A stretch of 64,000 bases of DNA from Rhyzopertha dominica (lineage: Eukaryota; Arthropoda; Insecta; Coleoptera; Bostrichidae): positions 5,022,001 through 5,086,000 of the forward strand of contig QCXZ01000075.1 in NCBI GenBank assembly GCA_025024175.1, in the 5' to 3' direction. A model generated the notes under the pieces. That model worked only from the letters and a program-made list of their open reading frames with translations. It was not told the origin of the DNA and did not search any database. Position numbers and translations under genes: made by a program. This document shows, in pieces, positions 29,250-41,689 of the stretch (within the stretch, counting starts at the first letter, position 1; each line of letters starts with the position of its first letter).

Positions 29250-29760
29250 TATTTGTCTTACTTTGATAATTAACATGTCTAGATCAGAGAATTCTTCAAC
29301 AGAATAATAGGAGCATTAATGAATGAACAATTCAGACAATCTCGCCTTGCGATAGCCTTCTGCAAAATTTAGTAATGCAATAATTCTTACTACCCTCTGA
29401 TGCAAAACAAGTATTCTTTCCATTTTACCTGAATTACCCCACAAGTAGCGCGAAACAGAATTTGCGCACTGCTGTATTTAATTTGTTGTCTGCTAAATTC
29501 TTTAGTAAATATACGTATATTTTCGACAGCACATCAATATGCTCCCACCAAATCAAACTATATTCTATATGTATACCCAGGAATTCTGCAGATATTGCAT
29601 AATTCTCAGGGACATACATACCCTTTAATGTACACACCATCAGAGTACATTTCTTGCGATTTAATATTTACCTGCAACCCGTGCACTGCGCATATGTTTT
29701 GAGAAATCAAAGAATNTCCTTAGCAAACTGTATGCATTTGCTTCCTACACTGTTAGACAG
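29250..29760 (-). pseudogene. LINE thumb-region fragment
   Basis: Minus-strand frames read AEFLGIHIEYSLIWWEHID followed by VYLLKNLADNKLNTAVRKF (29434-29640). After a frame change come RYLWGNSGKMERILVLHQR and VVRIIALLNFAEGYRKARLS. This is the LG(I/V).id..L.W..HI and YG..WG...R...LQKR.VR.I pattern of LINE RT C-termini. The catalytic palm lies further upstream and is lost. Confidence 0.62.
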
Positions 29761-29769
29761 CTAATGGGC

Positions 29770-32700
29770 CTGTTGCCCCCACTTTTTTTATTGCAGAATA
29801 TGAATCTACATGAAAAAATATAGACCCTTGTTTTTTAATTTTTTACAAAGCGCTTAGTTAATGCTTAAAAAAAAGATTGTTTATGTTAAAAGTTTGAATC
29901 CCTGAAGTCAGCGTTCCCTGGCGCGCTTAGTGCGGTGTAACTGTGTGATGTTGCCAGGCCATTTTCTGATCCTGGCATTCCTGTCGGCTAAGATGAAGCT
30001 TTTGAAATCGAAGTCGCAGCAGCGTTGCCATTTTATTCCAAACTCGCAATCGTAATTATGAATTATAAAAACCTACACGCGAATGGATGTGTTAAACGCG
30101 ATTCGTTGTTAGTCGTTTTCACTGTAAATATTAAAACGTAAAATATATTAAATTAAAATTATAACTTGCAGCGGATGTATCGCAAACAGAATTCATTTTA
30201 TGGCAGCCGAAGGATAAGTTCATATTTCACGTGATATTAAAACTGGAACAACTATTTATTAAGTAGATAAACTTGTTTAAACCTGAGTTACAGCATGTAC
30301 AGCTGCCATTACATCATTTTATTCAAGTCGCAACCTTTAAATAGCAAAATCGCCTAATTTGCGAAAAATCGAACGATCTGGCCACACCAGTTTCCATTCA
30401 TGCAAAATTCGTCAATCATGTGTAATTCAATTTTTGGTAAATTGTCCGAAGATCCATTCACATAATCTTGCACAGTCTATGTTTGAACAACAACATACCA
30501 AGTAAATAGAAACAAAACTTTAACGCGTCCTCCGTTCTCAAACGAAAACGTAAACAAAGGCACAGAACATACGCGTGTTCAGCAGCGACAAAGATGTCAA
30601 GCATGCAACAGGGCATCCGGCGCATTGGCGCAATAGCGGAGTGCGTCTCCAGGAACGGTGACGTATCGCGAAATATTTGAATTTGGCGGTAAACCTTTAA
30701 AGGTAAAAATAAGACACTAAAACATTACAAATATTTTTTTTAGGTAAAGTAAATAAATGTAAATAATTAAGATGCTTATAACTTCTAAACTAAAGGAAAA
30801 AGGATATATGTTCATATAACACTTTTTACTTAAAATATTATAATTGTTCATCTGTTCATAGTGGCTAAATGTTGGAATTCAATATTACNCCAATATTGAG
30901 ATGTGAAAATTTTTACATATTTGCAAAATATTATAAATGATAAAGGGAAAATGCTGCATACATTATTAGTCTAATATTTTTGTCCATATATATTGGTGTA
31001 TAATTGCAACTAATATTTGCAAAATATGAAGGCGCTTAAGTTGGACCACATTTTTACATATTAACAAAATATTGTAAATGCTATAGGTAAAATATTACAT
31101 TATTAGTCTAATATATTTTTCCAAATTTTGGTAAGTGATTGATTGTTTATAGCTTAAGTTGACGTAACACTATTAACAACAGAGTACCTTGTGCTTTCTG
31201 CGATGCAGGGAATATAATGGTAAATTCGGAGTTATTTTATTTGCAATGTGTTTTTGTACAACGAAACGAGGAAAACTAACGTAATTCGATGGAACTCGAA
31301 CCTTCGCGGCTTCAAGTATCTTAATTTCTGAAACCCTAGCTTCCAGTTAATGGTATTTCACGGTATTACGTTACAACTCCCTTCCTTCAAAAAGAAGGAA
31401 AACTAGTAAAACATTATTTAAAACTTGCAGANGGCTATTGAATTTACTTGTTTGTCACAGTGTGGCTCACGACCAGCAATAATTCTGCTAAGCTAGATGT
31501 AGACAGCACAGATTTAAAATACTCCCGCGAATAAGCCACGAATCGTCCGTTACAGTTTCCAACAAAGCGCTCGCGAATAAATATCGGCCGTCATAAACTT
31601 CCCGCTGTTTCCTTTAAACTTCTCTCAAGTGCAGAAACTTCCTTACGCCGTCGTCGTTTCCTAGGCTAAAAAGAAATACTCGGCGCGTTATTTCATGCGA
31701 ACGCCGACCAGAACCAGAAGTACGGCTTCGCTGCCGGTGGAAAGGCACAAAATGCAGCGAACTGGCTGACGGGAACAAATAAAACAAATTCACTGCAATC
31801 TAAAACAATGGGCTTACCACCAGCACTTTGTACGTACAACGGCGTGGTCTAAGTCGGCTGCTAACGCGTCTGAATAATGGACCGTGGGTTCAGAAAATGT
31901 CAACGGCTACTTGCAATTATGCCGAAGAGTAAAGAGACATGACGTCCCGGTCCACCCGGGAATTTGAGAAAAGGTTAAGTGTAAAGCTTGGGTTTGCTTG
32001 ATTCAGGTAAATAACGTCGTGTTATACGAAAATACTCTATCCGTTTAGAATGTTCTGTGTGGGTTGTCATGTCTGAATAATTGAATTAGGAACTTCTGAA
32101 ATGCAATTTTCTCTAACCGGGTTAGTGATTTTAGACAATTTGTGGGAGTTTGGCCTTATTTCATCATATTAGCTTAGGTTAAGGTATATATATTTCAATG
32201 TGAAAAACGAACAATTAAATCTAAAGTTAAATGCTTTGTATAGACGAACTCGTGAAGTTTTCTACTAATAATAAAAGTTAACAGACTTTAATAGTGTACT
32301 TACAGGTATGCTAATGGACCGTCAATTTGCAAAAGCACGCACTTGACGACTTACCTGAAACAAAGGAAATTATATAAGTGGAAAACGGCTCCAGAAATAT
32401 TTTAAGTACATGAATACGTATATAAAGTATCTAGCAACGATCTATGAGACTCATTATACGAATAGCCGATTACCACTCACAATGGTTTACAAGAATTACC
32501 TGAAGTTGTCGTAAATAAGAGACGGGCACGTTCCACTGTCTTGCAGCAGAGTGGACCATATCCAATAATTGTGTTTAAGCTTTTTTAGAATTATTATTAT
32601 TATTATTATTTGAACTACAAATATTTCGCATCCAATAGCTTTTAATGTATGACTAAATCGTATTCTTTCCTAATACAATGAGTAGTATCTATTTTTATAA

Positions 32701-32800
32701 CCATGAATGGCAAACATTCCGATTTCAATGCGAGAGCCCATACTTTCTAATTTTTGATCGCGGTGTGCAATCGTCCTCTACTTTATAAAAAAAGCAAGCG
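29770..32800. other. Intergenic region with a degenerate direct repeat
   Basis: No protein motif seen over 3 kb. A direct repeat occurs at about 30910-31000 and 31048-31128, sharing TTTTTACATATT, AAAATATT.TAAATG and CATTATTAGTCTAATAT. A (TTA)n run lies at 32589-32611. The stretch 31490-31960 is richer in G+C. Confidence 0.45.
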
Positions 32801-32809
32801 CCGATCATC

Positions 32810-33075
32810 ATTCTGATATGAATGCGGAAGTGTTTGAAAATTGGTTCAAAAACATTTTATTAATTGCCACCTAACAGCGTCATAGTAGTGGACAACGTTA
32901 GTTACCATTGGGAGCAACTGGATAAAATTGCAAATACAACTAATAAGGCAACCATTCAAGAGTTTTTAAGAAAAGAAGATTTATATTTTAAAGGGAACTA
33001 CACAAAAAAAAACATTGGGAAGTGCTTGGCACAAAAAAATATTCGAAGAAATTTAATATTGACATTCTCGCTTCT
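32810..33075 (+). pseudogene. DDE transposase fragment
   Basis: HSDMNAEVFENWFKN, then LPPNSVIVVDNVSYHWEQL in a second frame: the strand and catalytic Asp of the (M/V)DN.(S/P)YH family of IS630-like transposases, the same group as the copy at 39625-40750 on the opposite strand. It breaks off at about 33080, where the Penelope-like element begins. Confidence 0.6.
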
Positions 33076-33079
33076 GAAT

Positions 33080-34575
33080 GTAGACACACCATTTTTTACA
33101 ATTAGATGGCTCCCCGATGGGCAACCCTGCTAGCCCTGTATTAGCTAGTATCACAATGAATTACATAATTAGCACTGTGCTCAGCAGAAGTTCAGGATTT
33201 GAAACTCCCTACATCAAAATTTATGTAGACGATTTAAGTTTAGCAGTACCGAAAGATAATATAAATGAAATTTTTGAGATGTTCAATAGTGTAAATAGCA
33301 AGATTCAATTCACCATGGAAGTGGAAGTTGAAAATAAAATTCCATTTTTGGATATAATTTTGTATAGAACTGACAAAGGAATAATAGAAACAGATTGGTA
33401 TCAAAAACCGAGTAGCTCAGGTAGATTATTGAATTATCTATCTAGGCACAGTACTAAAATGAAACTAAACGTTATTAATAATTTGATTTTTAGAGTGTTT
33501 AAATTGAGTAATAAAAAATTTTATAAGTTTAATGAAGCCAAAATTAAACATATTTTGAAAGCTAATAATTATCCAGTTGACCTGATTCAAAAGTGTCTAA
33601 GTAAGTACAAGTTCCAGAACATTCATGTTAGAGTTTGTGGGACAATGGAAAAAGATAAAACTGCATATTGTAAGTTTCCTTTAATTGGTAAATGTGAAAA
33701 CCAACTGAAGTCTATATTTGGAAACACAAGTGTAAGCCTAGCTTTTTATAACCAGAATAATATTGGTAGACTACTTTACAGTAGCCTTAAAGACAAGCTG
33801 AAAGCTAAAGAAGTTTCTAATGTTGTTTACAAGATACCTTGTTATAACTGTGAAAAATGCTACATTGGTCAAACCAAACAATACGTAACAAATAGAATCA
33901 AGCAACATAGGTATGATTGTAATATCACTAATTCTAATAAAAAAGATAAGACAGCTTTAGCTATTCACCATTTTGATCAGGGACACAATTTTAATTTTGA
34001 AGATTACAGCACTCTAGACAGTGAACCAAATTTGAGTAAGAGGAAGGTCAGTGAAATTATATACATTAATCTAAATAGAACGGTAAATTTCAGAATTGAC
34101 ACGGAAAATATGAGTCAAATCTATAATCCTCTAATACGTGAGATTAAGTTAATGAATTAGTTTCCTTGATTATTTTTCTTGAATTTATTTATTTATTCAT
34201 TTTTATTTGTTGTTTTGTTTTTGGTGTTGTGGGAGTTTCAAGTTTTATCAATTAGCTGCAGTTGTTTGTTGGCAGCCAGCCGGGTTGACATTAGCTATTG
34301 GCTGAAGGCAGGTCACCATTTTATTTTGTAAATGTGTTTTATATATCTTTTGGACATTACTTCATCATCTCCGTTACAAACAGATTTCTTGTTTTGAATG
34401 TGTTTCTTGTTGTGTTACGCACTGATTTAATGATTTACATTAGTTTACTGAAACATGAAGGTAGGGATTTTACTTTGTAACTTTTGCACGTGTTTCATTA
34501 CATGTTTTCTTCCTTTGTTGTAGCTTTGAAAAAGGTTTAAGTAAACCGAAATGCTGCAGCTGAAATGTTTGTTTG
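33080..34575 (+). mobile_element. 5'-truncated Penelope-like element with 3' UTR
   Basis: Contains the RT palm-to-end and GIY-YIG region (33117-34160), followed by about 410 bp of 3' UTR. The 3' part holds GAAAAAGG, a perfect hairpin GGTTTA-AG-TAAACC and CCGAAATGC (about 34525-34553), resembling conserved PLE 3' termini. The start at ~33080 abuts a transposase fragment and the end at ~34575 abuts a LINE endonuclease on the other strand, so this copy was probably inserted into older elements. Confidence 0.75.
33117..34160 (+). CDS. Penelope-like RT C-terminal half plus GIY-YIG endonuclease
   Basis: An open 347-codon frame. Upstream in the same frame lie FLQLDGSP residues, so the homology begins before the ATG. 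MGNPASPVLASI and the catalytic IYVDDLSL are the RT palm; IPFLDIILYR and DWYQKPSSSGRLLNYLS follow. The endonuclease starts at about residue 240 with VVYKIPCYNCEKCYIGQT, has the conserved Arg and His of TNRIKQH, and a late Glu in VSEIIYIN. The N-terminal RT motifs are absent, so the protein cannot act alone. No internal stop suggests a relatively recent insertion. Confidence 0.82.
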   Translation: MGNPASPVLASITMNYIISTVLSRSSGFETPYIKIYVDDLSLAVPKDNINEIFEMFNSVNSKIQFTMEVEVENKIPFLDIILYRTDKGIIETDWYQKPSSSGRLLNYLSRHSTKMKLNVINNLIFRVFKLSNKKFYKFNEAKIKHILKANNYPVDLIQKCLSKYKFQNIHVRVCGTMEKDKTAYCKFPLIGKCENQLKSIFGNTSVSLAFYNQNNIGRLLYSSLKDKLKAKEVSNVVYKIPCYNCEKCYIGQTKQYVTNRIKQHRYDCNITNSNKKDKTALAIHHFDQGHNFNFEDYSTLDSEPNLSKRKVSEIIYINLNRTVNFRIDTENMSQIYNPLIREIKLMN

Positions 34576-34579
34576 ACTA

Positions 34580-34945
34580 TCACCCCAATGTCCATTCCCC
34601 GTTATTGTAAGTTATTGTGTAAACAATATATTTGTGCATAGCAAAATTATCAAACCCAATTTTACATCCTAATAAATCTACAAAAGGAAATAAATCATTT
34701 ATAGCATCACTATTAAGCTTAACAACATGATATTCACGTCTGAACGCCAACACACCACCACCGCGCAAAAGATTAGTTTTTACGGGAACTGTATCCCTGC
34801 GAAACACTGTGTAATCATGAGGAAAAAACTCATTACTATTCACATCATCTTTTAGCCAAGTTTCAACCATGGCAATGCAATCATAATTATTAGCACAAAC
34901 AGATGTATAAAAGTTATGAAATTTAGTGTTTATTCCACCAACGTG
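34580..34945 (-). pseudogene. LINE apurinic-type endonuclease domain fragment
   Basis: The minus strand reads INTKFHNFYTSVCANNYD, IAMVETWLKDDVNSNEFFP (the catalytic E of the ETWL motif), HDYTVFRRD and RGGGVLAFR. This is the N-terminal endonuclease (EEP fold) of Jockey/CR1-type LINE ORF2, which nicks the target before reverse transcription. The frame is open for 96 codons and stops at the PLE junction, so its C-terminal half and RT are missing here. Confidence 0.72.
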
Positions 34946-34949
34946 TGGT

Positions 34950-36295
34950 AGTCCTTAAGTAAAAATGGGGCTTCATGTAGATAGCGCCGCGGACCATCGA
35001 AGGAGTTAAGCTCCCACTGATATTAGGGTCAGGCGAGGGGGGCACCATGATTGGATCCTGCTCCATTTTAAAATTGGACTCTGGCCGGCACTAAGCGTAG
35101 GGACCTACCCAAAAAGAAGCTAATCTTGCTAGATCAATTTTCTAATTTAAAAGTCACGTCCGGCCGCTTTCTAAATTGTGGTAAAGTACACTTTCAGCGT
35201 GTACGTGATTTTCAAGATCCGCTGTTTGGTTATGCCGACACGGTCTCCATTTACTTACATCCCCACCCTAAATCCTTGACAAAATGCGCCCTATAGGCGG
35301 AACATTTAGAACTCGACGAACACGCCACATTGCTACCTTTAAATTGCGAGCTATTTTTGTCCCGGACGATAAGTAAATTGCAGCGAGAATGAGGAAGACG
35401 CGGGAAATGAGCTCCATTTGCCACGTGGATTTAACGTTTAAATGATTCAGTGTAATGAAACGACAAAAATTGAGCATCTGATTCTTAATCACTTTAGCGT
35501 GTGAAATCTAAAGGTGGCTAAAAACCAATGTTCTTTAATAAGTTTGTAGTCAAACACCCGCGGTATTTCACTGTATTTTCATTATAAACACTAAGCATCA
35601 GGTAATTACAGGTGCAGATTTAAATAAATGTTAGTACTGGACAATATACCATTGCAAACACCGAGCATTAAGTGAAAGACGGGGGGCTTTCGCTGTCAAT
35701 GTAAAAGAAACTAGGCGAAAGGATTCTTAAACTGATCCTGGGTCTTTCTTCTAATACACTGAGAAAAATGTTAAATTGTGGTAGATTATAACTACTATTA
35801 TATGTCTATATATTAATTTGAGACCCGCCAACCACATTATTGTTAGTATAATATTTGTACCAGCATAATTAAAACAGGTTCATAACTGCAACAGCTTAAG
35901 TTACTAAGCATTCTAGGTGAATTTACGATAAAGTTATTCTGAATCTTCTATTAGGTCTAATGCTAGCTGCAATTAATTTTTATGCACTTACAACATTTTT
36001 TATTGCAACTGACATATAGTTTTAAACTGCAAAAAATTTTCTTTGTGAAATAAAGTACACGTGAGCAACTTATATTATGGTTGGCATGTGCCGCGTAAGA
36101 TTTTATTAATAAGCAGTTCTTTGTAACATTACATCAATGTACTGTTGTTCTCACTTGTCATCAAAACCTTTTGAATAGGCAGGTGTATTCAAATAGTCTT
36201 AAAACGCTATGACTTTCTATGGTTGTGTTATGAACAGTAATTAGGTTCAAAACAACAATGAATGTTGTTAGGCGGCACAGTTGCGACTAGCTGTC
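34950..36295. other. Intergenic sequence without recognisable genes
   Basis: No protein or RNA signature seen on either strand. Confidence 0.4.
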
Positions 36296-37790
36296 AATAA
36301 TAATAATAATAATATAAATTTATTTGTGGTAGCGGTCAACATAAAACTTTATATTCAGATGGATTATATATTACATTAAGACAAATAGTTGGCGCTACTA
36401 CAAAAAGGACTAAGAAGGCAGGAAACCTGATTTCTAATCTTAGTCCAGAAAAAAAAACAATCTAATTACAAAATACCCAAAGTGCTGGTCTCTCCGACCG
36501 CGCTATTAGAAAACAAATAAACAGTTTATAGACGAGACATAATTACAGGGAAAACGCAATGCAAGAAAGCAATGGGTTCAATGCAAAGCTGACAAATAAG
36601 AGGATGCTGGATTCACGAGAACTGGCGAGACATCAAAAGACGACGATGCTCTGATCTAAATTTAAAAACTTTGCACTCTTTTATCTGAATTGGAATACTA
36701 TTAAATATTTTGTAGGTGTTGTAGGTAAAAGACCAAGTGAATAAAGGGGGTGACAAGAGTCCACGAAAGCTAGTGTTCAAAGAGTGCACATCAGTACGAA
36801 AAGTGATTTTGTTGCATAGGTAGGGTGGACATTTGAAAAACATAATCGAAAAGTATAGGCACGCCGCGTGTAACTCACGTCTATGGGCCATGTTCAACCA
36901 TCCTGCAGAAATCAACTTGTGTGAAATCCGAGAAAATTTTCGAATTCCGTAAATAAATCTCAAACAAGACTTTTGCAAACGTTCAATGCGATTTACATCT
37001 ACCCTGGTTAAGCATGGGCCATACAAGACATCGTAATAGTTCATATGACATAAGACCGTTGCATCCGTCAGCTTTATTTTTAAGTTAATGGGTAAGATAT
37101 GGCGATAAGGATATAACTTTTTCAAGCTAATGTATGCAACATTCAATTTTTTAGTAATGAAATTACTAAAACGTAGTTCCGTGTCTAGATCTGCACCCAA
37201 ACTTTTCGCTACTTTAGAACACTGCAAAATACTATTACCAACTTTAATCTTTAATAACACTTCTGCTAGTTCTTTGTTTTTACCGAATACCAGTACAGAG
37301 CTCTTTAAATCGTTCAAACTAAGTTGATGTTGCAAAGAAGTTTGTTGCAATTGCTTTAAATCTTCATTAATCATTCTATTTGCGAAATGTATATTACTAA
37401 GGGGAAACGAAAAACGGACCTGGGTGTCATCAGCATATACATACGAAGTACCGTACTGAACACAAGACAACAAGTTACATGTGTAAATACAGAATAAAAT
37501 AGGTCCAAGCACAGATCCCTGAGGCACCCCAGATGTAATAACTCCCTCCTCAGATGCACCGAAATCCGTCACAGTATATTGTTTACGGTTAGCAAAATAA
37601 CATTCAATAAGTCTCACTGAATTCTGCGAAAATCCTACATACTCCAGAATTGAAAACAATAATTTATGATTAATTTTGTCGAAAGCCTTGGAAAAGTCCA
37701 ACAGAACAAGTGCACTAATATTTCCAACATCAGCCTCACGAATGACATCATCAATCAAATCATCAATCTGGCAATGTTGTGTAACTCTCC
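36296..37790 (-). mobile_element. 5'-truncated LINE with (ATT)n 3' tail
   Basis: The minus strand carries an open RT segment (37758-36613) and about 315 bp of 3' UTR, ending in an AAATAAATTTAT signal and an (ATT)n tail at 36314-36296. Ending in short ATT repeats instead of poly(A) is usual for CR1-type LINEs. 5' truncation at ~37790 is typical of incomplete target-primed reverse transcription. Confidence 0.8.
36613..37758 (-). CDS. LINE reverse transcriptase, C-terminal two thirds
   Basis: An open 381-codon frame. LVLLDFSKAFDKINH (RT motif A with catalytic Asp), SGVPQGSVLGPILF (motif B) and YVYADDTQVRF (motif C) are intact. AKSLGADLDTELRFSNF and the thumb region with RIERLQKSCLRFIYG follow. 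The endonuclease and the start of the RT are missing. All catalytic residues remain, so the truncation is the only visible defect; the first Met is simply the first in the surviving frame. Confidence 0.85.
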   Translation of the reverse strand: MIDDVIREADVGNISALVLLDFSKAFDKINHKLLFSILEYVGFSQNSVRLIECYFANRKQYTVTDFGASEEGVITSGVPQGSVLGPILFCIYTCNLLSCVQYGTSYVYADDTQVRFSFPLSNIHFANRMINEDLKQLQQTSLQHQLSLNDLKSSVLVFGKNKELAEVLLKIKVGNSILQCSKVAKSLGADLDTELRFSNFITKKLNVAYISLKKLYPYRHILPINLKIKLTDATVLCHMNYYDVLYGPCLTRVDVNRIERLQKSCLRFIYGIRKFSRISHKLISAGWLNMAHRRELHAACLYFSIMFFKCPPYLCNKITFRTDVHSLNTSFRGLLSPPLFTWSFTYNTYKIFNSIPIQIKECKVFKFRSEHRRLLMSRQFS

Positions 37791-37799
37791 GTCTTTTCT

Positions 37800-39615
37800 A
37801 CAGCTAGCACACATCTCTGATAAATATATTAACTACGTTCAAAAGATTGCAAGACTAGCAAATAATAACAGACTGACTGGTTTACTGCGCTAGTTTGTAT
37901 CACTCCTTAAGTACGTAATACATAGGATTAGTAAATCTGTTTCCGTAGGTACTAGCAAGTATGCCAAACAATGCTTTGTTTGTTTTTTAGTGAAATTTTG
38001 AGGAGTCACAGTATGATGAGGAAGCACCAACCAAATGCAGTGCCTCAGTTTTAATGTAGTTTATCAACAAAAATGATGGACTCCCCATGCTATATTGTTT
38101 GAAACTTGAAATAGCAATTAAACCATTTTTTGCATTTAGAGGTATTTATGAGTACATATGCAGACCAAAATACATATAGAACAAGTGCTACTTGTTCTTA
38201 AACTAATTCTTTGCATGTAAACAATCATGTCCCTGGGAATGTTTGGAACAAAGATGGCGGACGAGTATACTCCCCGTTCTAGTACCTCATTGCGGTACTG
38301 TAATGTATTTAATGATTGTAGATAAAGTGAATATCAAACGCCACCTGTGCAACATATTGTTGAAATTTACTGTGAATGACAACATTCGATTTTAGGGGTC
38401 TTGTCCGATAAGGTATACCCTTCCTATTGGAATAAGGTTAAATGCAGGGTCCTTTCGTGTAAATATCAATCGCTTCAAAATGGGGTTACGACGGAACAAA
38501 TTATCCCTCGTTTCTAAAATTGGGGATAGCTTAGTTTCAATATAATGTCCAGGTAAACTTAATAACTTAATACTTTAATAAGGATTATCGTGGCCCTTTT
38601 CCCTTTAACTCTTTTCTAAATAAAATAAATGGCAGGTAGCAGGTAGAGCAATTAGAAACAAAATTTATTTAGTTGACAACCGATCGTCTTACGTGAGAGT
38701 TGTGCTTGTGACATTTTTGTGCTAATTCGAAGTGAATTTCTTTTTTCAACATTTTTCGTCCAAGGGAAAATGCAAAAGAAAAAGCTGGCCCTTTCTACGA
38801 GCTGCAAGAGATAGACGAAGCAAGCGGGAAGAAAGAACTACCGTCAAAGAGATAAAGGCATCATTTGATCAAGATTGATTAATCCGGTTAAAGAATACAA
38901 TGGTACGTAGTAGAACGAGCGGTACATCATGCATGCTCTGTTTTCGGTCCGTGTAGTGAAATTTTCTATTTAAGTATTATCACTTCTCAGCCCTTAATGA
39001 TTGTCTTAATTTTCTTTTACGTACTGTACACTAATTAATAATATACTATAAAACAGCGTCCAAATTTGTTATAAATAGATTCTCGTTACTCCAGACGGAA
39101 TTCGCGCTCGTATTCTGCTCAGTTAACCTTATTTACGGGAGGAATCTCTCAGCTGCGATCATCTGTTGGGCGGCCAATAAATCCGATGCGAAGGCGAAGT
39201 GTATTTGCGAAACTTCCGGCGCCGAAGAATAACAGGGATAATTCAATCGGAAACTCACTAGCGCACTAACTTGATTAACTTTGAAGCGATATTTTGTGTT
39301 GTTAATTGTGTTTGTAGTTTAGGCGGCTTCGGCTAACTCCTTGTAAATTACATTTTAATTGTAATAGTTCGAGCAACTACGTAATCAGCTTCATCTAAAT
39401 GCGATTTAGGTATCTTTCGTAAAATAATGCAAGTTTTTGTTACCCTGGCGGAAAGCCTGCTAGCATTTTGGGGATATATATGTAGCTGTTTTCAATTTCA
39501 ATAGCATGCTTAATACAGCTTTTCCACAGTTCTTTCGTTATACTACTTACATTTCTACGCATTAAATCTATAACTCCCGAACTTAAACGCTGACATGTAT
39601 TGTTATTCCTTTTTT
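37800..39615. other. Intergenic sequence without recognisable genes
   Basis: I see no family motif or RNA gene in this stretch. Confidence 0.4.
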
Positions 39616-39624
39616 AAGTGTATT

Positions 39625-40750
39625 CTACACTAATTTAATTGGGTTTAGGACGCAATAATACGGTGGCAAACTCATAACTATATGTCCATGTCCTTTCGCT
39701 AGTTCATCAACTCGATATTGTTTAGGTATGTTGAGATTTTTTATTATTGTCAACAGATCTTTTTTGGTAACTTTTCCATCCGGAATTGTAATTTTATTCT
39801 TTTTCATGTAATCAGTTATTTCTATTTTTTTTGTAGCTGATGTTGGCGCCCTGTTCATTAATTTTGAATGATAACTTACGTTATCCATGACTATAACAGA
39901 TCCTGGTGGTAGCCCTGGCAGTAACTGCTGATGAAACCAAGTTTCAAAAATGTCGCATGGTAGTCAGCAGAACAATTTTGGATCTGTTTCGCTGACAGTA
40001 ATAAGCCATTTTCCACCCATCCATCACTTCCTCCCGCATGAAGAATTATAATCCTTTTTCCTCTCGAAGGTGGTGCTTACAGAACGCAGTTATTTGTCCC
40101 ATCTGTCAGACCTTTTTTTTATCAAGTCATGAGTGTCGTACCACGTATCATCCAAATATACGATATTACGATTTTCTTGGCGGTACCTTCTGATTTCGTT
40201 TATATAATCCCATCTCATTCTTTTTAGTCGCTTTGATTCCATTATGGACAGACGTTGGTTTAATGTACTATAATTAAAATCGATGCTCCTGNAGTATTTT
40301 CTGAACCACTCTTCGCAATAACTTACGTCATATCCTAATTCCAAAAGTTTTAATTTCAGACTTGCCGTAGTTGGAACTTTATTTTCCTTATACATTTGGT
40401 AAATCCCTTTTTTAATTTCTATCCCAAGCTCTTTTAATATATTTAGAAATTTCTCCGTGATTTTCTTGAATTGCCTTTATTTTCAATAATATCTCTCACA
40501 GTCGTGTAGGGGACACCAACCATTTCACTTGTCACTTTTAACGGAGCACTGCACTCTTTTTTTATCAAAATATTATATACATTTTTTATGATTTCTTTGG
40601 GATCATGGGTAAGGTAACAACGATTCCCCTTGTTTTCTTCAATTTGCACTTCCATGTCAGCGTCAGCAACTTCATTCTGAGCAGTACTTGGAGCAGCTTT
40701 TTTTATTTTGGAGCTGTTGCAATGTAGTGTTTTTAATGTAATTCCCAAAC
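39625..40750 (-). pseudogene. IS630/Tc1-superfamily DDE transposase, broken
   Basis: The minus strand begins with a helix-turn-helix region (MVGVPYTTVRDIIENKG, 40748-40443). After a frame break, MYKENKVPTTASLKLKLLE and NIVYLDDTWYDTHD (first catalytic Asp) follow at 40395-40090. A decayed middle with ILHAGGSDGWVENG comes next, then VIVMDNVSYHSKLMN (second Asp) and LPPYYCVLNPIKLV at 39888-39625. The last motif is usually YHCELNPIE, so the third catalytic Glu is replaced by Lys. At least two frame changes and an ambiguous base are present. Confidence 0.75.
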
Positions 40751-40759
40751 GTCTGGAAC

Positions 40760-41685
40760 CAACACGTTGTCAAATAATTAATTTACACCCACAATATTTG
40801 ATTTGTGCTTACATAAACATAAACCCAACATCACGCGGCATGTCGAAAGCCAGACACAACGTAATGCGAATTAATAATGCGCAATTTAATTATAATATTA
40901 ATTCCCAAAACTGTTTTCCCGTTGATTAAGCGTGTTATTAGAAGCACCAGGGCTGTGGGCATGGAACCCTAAGATATAAGCTATGTACTTAGGCTCAACG
41001 CATTCAGTACTACGCTTCATTAAGCTTGTAATTATAAATAATATACATTGGTATACAGGTATAAAAGTGCTGTGTCTATACAGGGTGATCGGTTAAGGCC
41101 AGGCAGCGGCTGTATCTTGGAAAAATTTTAGAATCTTGCGGTATTTTTTTAAATATATATTGTCACACAATTTCATTTAAAAATGCAAAATGTCTTTACC
41201 TCTTAAAAATATTATTTGAACATTTTTTCTGGATGCTATGACAGGAGGGACAGAAGTTTCAAATTTTCAAACTGGCATAACTCAAGTATGGTTTTAAACG
41301 AATTCAATAAGTGGTGGTTAGTTTTAAAGTGAATTTTGTGGTTTTCGATATAATCATAAATAATTTATAATTTATTGCAAATGTTTGACTACGGGAGGTC
41401 TTTTTAATTGCTTCTGGCCCTTCCTATTTGGCAATTAGCCAGCTCATTACCTTTTGTTATTCTTTATTATACGAGTCACGTTGTTTTGTTTCTTGGATAT
41501 CATTTTTTGAGTTTTATGACTCAAGATACATACATTTTGGTACCTCACTCGACTGTTTTGCATTCTTAAAATGTTTCGTATCCTTTGGGCGTAGGTTGGC
41601 AGCCAATTGAATTTTGGTCCTCTTCGTGATTTTAAGCATTGTAATTTATGTTTTCTCTTTAAATGGAAGCAAAATACACATGATA
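40760..41685. other. Intergenic sequence; one transposon-like terminus
   Basis: ATACAGGGTGATCGG at about 41078-41092 resembles the termini of non-autonomous Tc1/mariner-type elements seen elsewhere in the window. No coding signal. Confidence 0.35.
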
Positions 41686-41689
41686 TATT

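Noticed and set aside
34525..34560. Hammerhead ribozyme at the 3' end of the PLE
   Set aside because: The hairpin and GAAA fit, but the first core strand (CUGANGA) is not present, so it is mentioned only as a resemblance.
34580..37790. Single LINE made of the endonuclease at 34580 and the RT at 36296-37790
   Set aside because: Both are on the minus strand, but the endonuclease lies 3' of the RT, the wrong order for one element, so they are separate copies.
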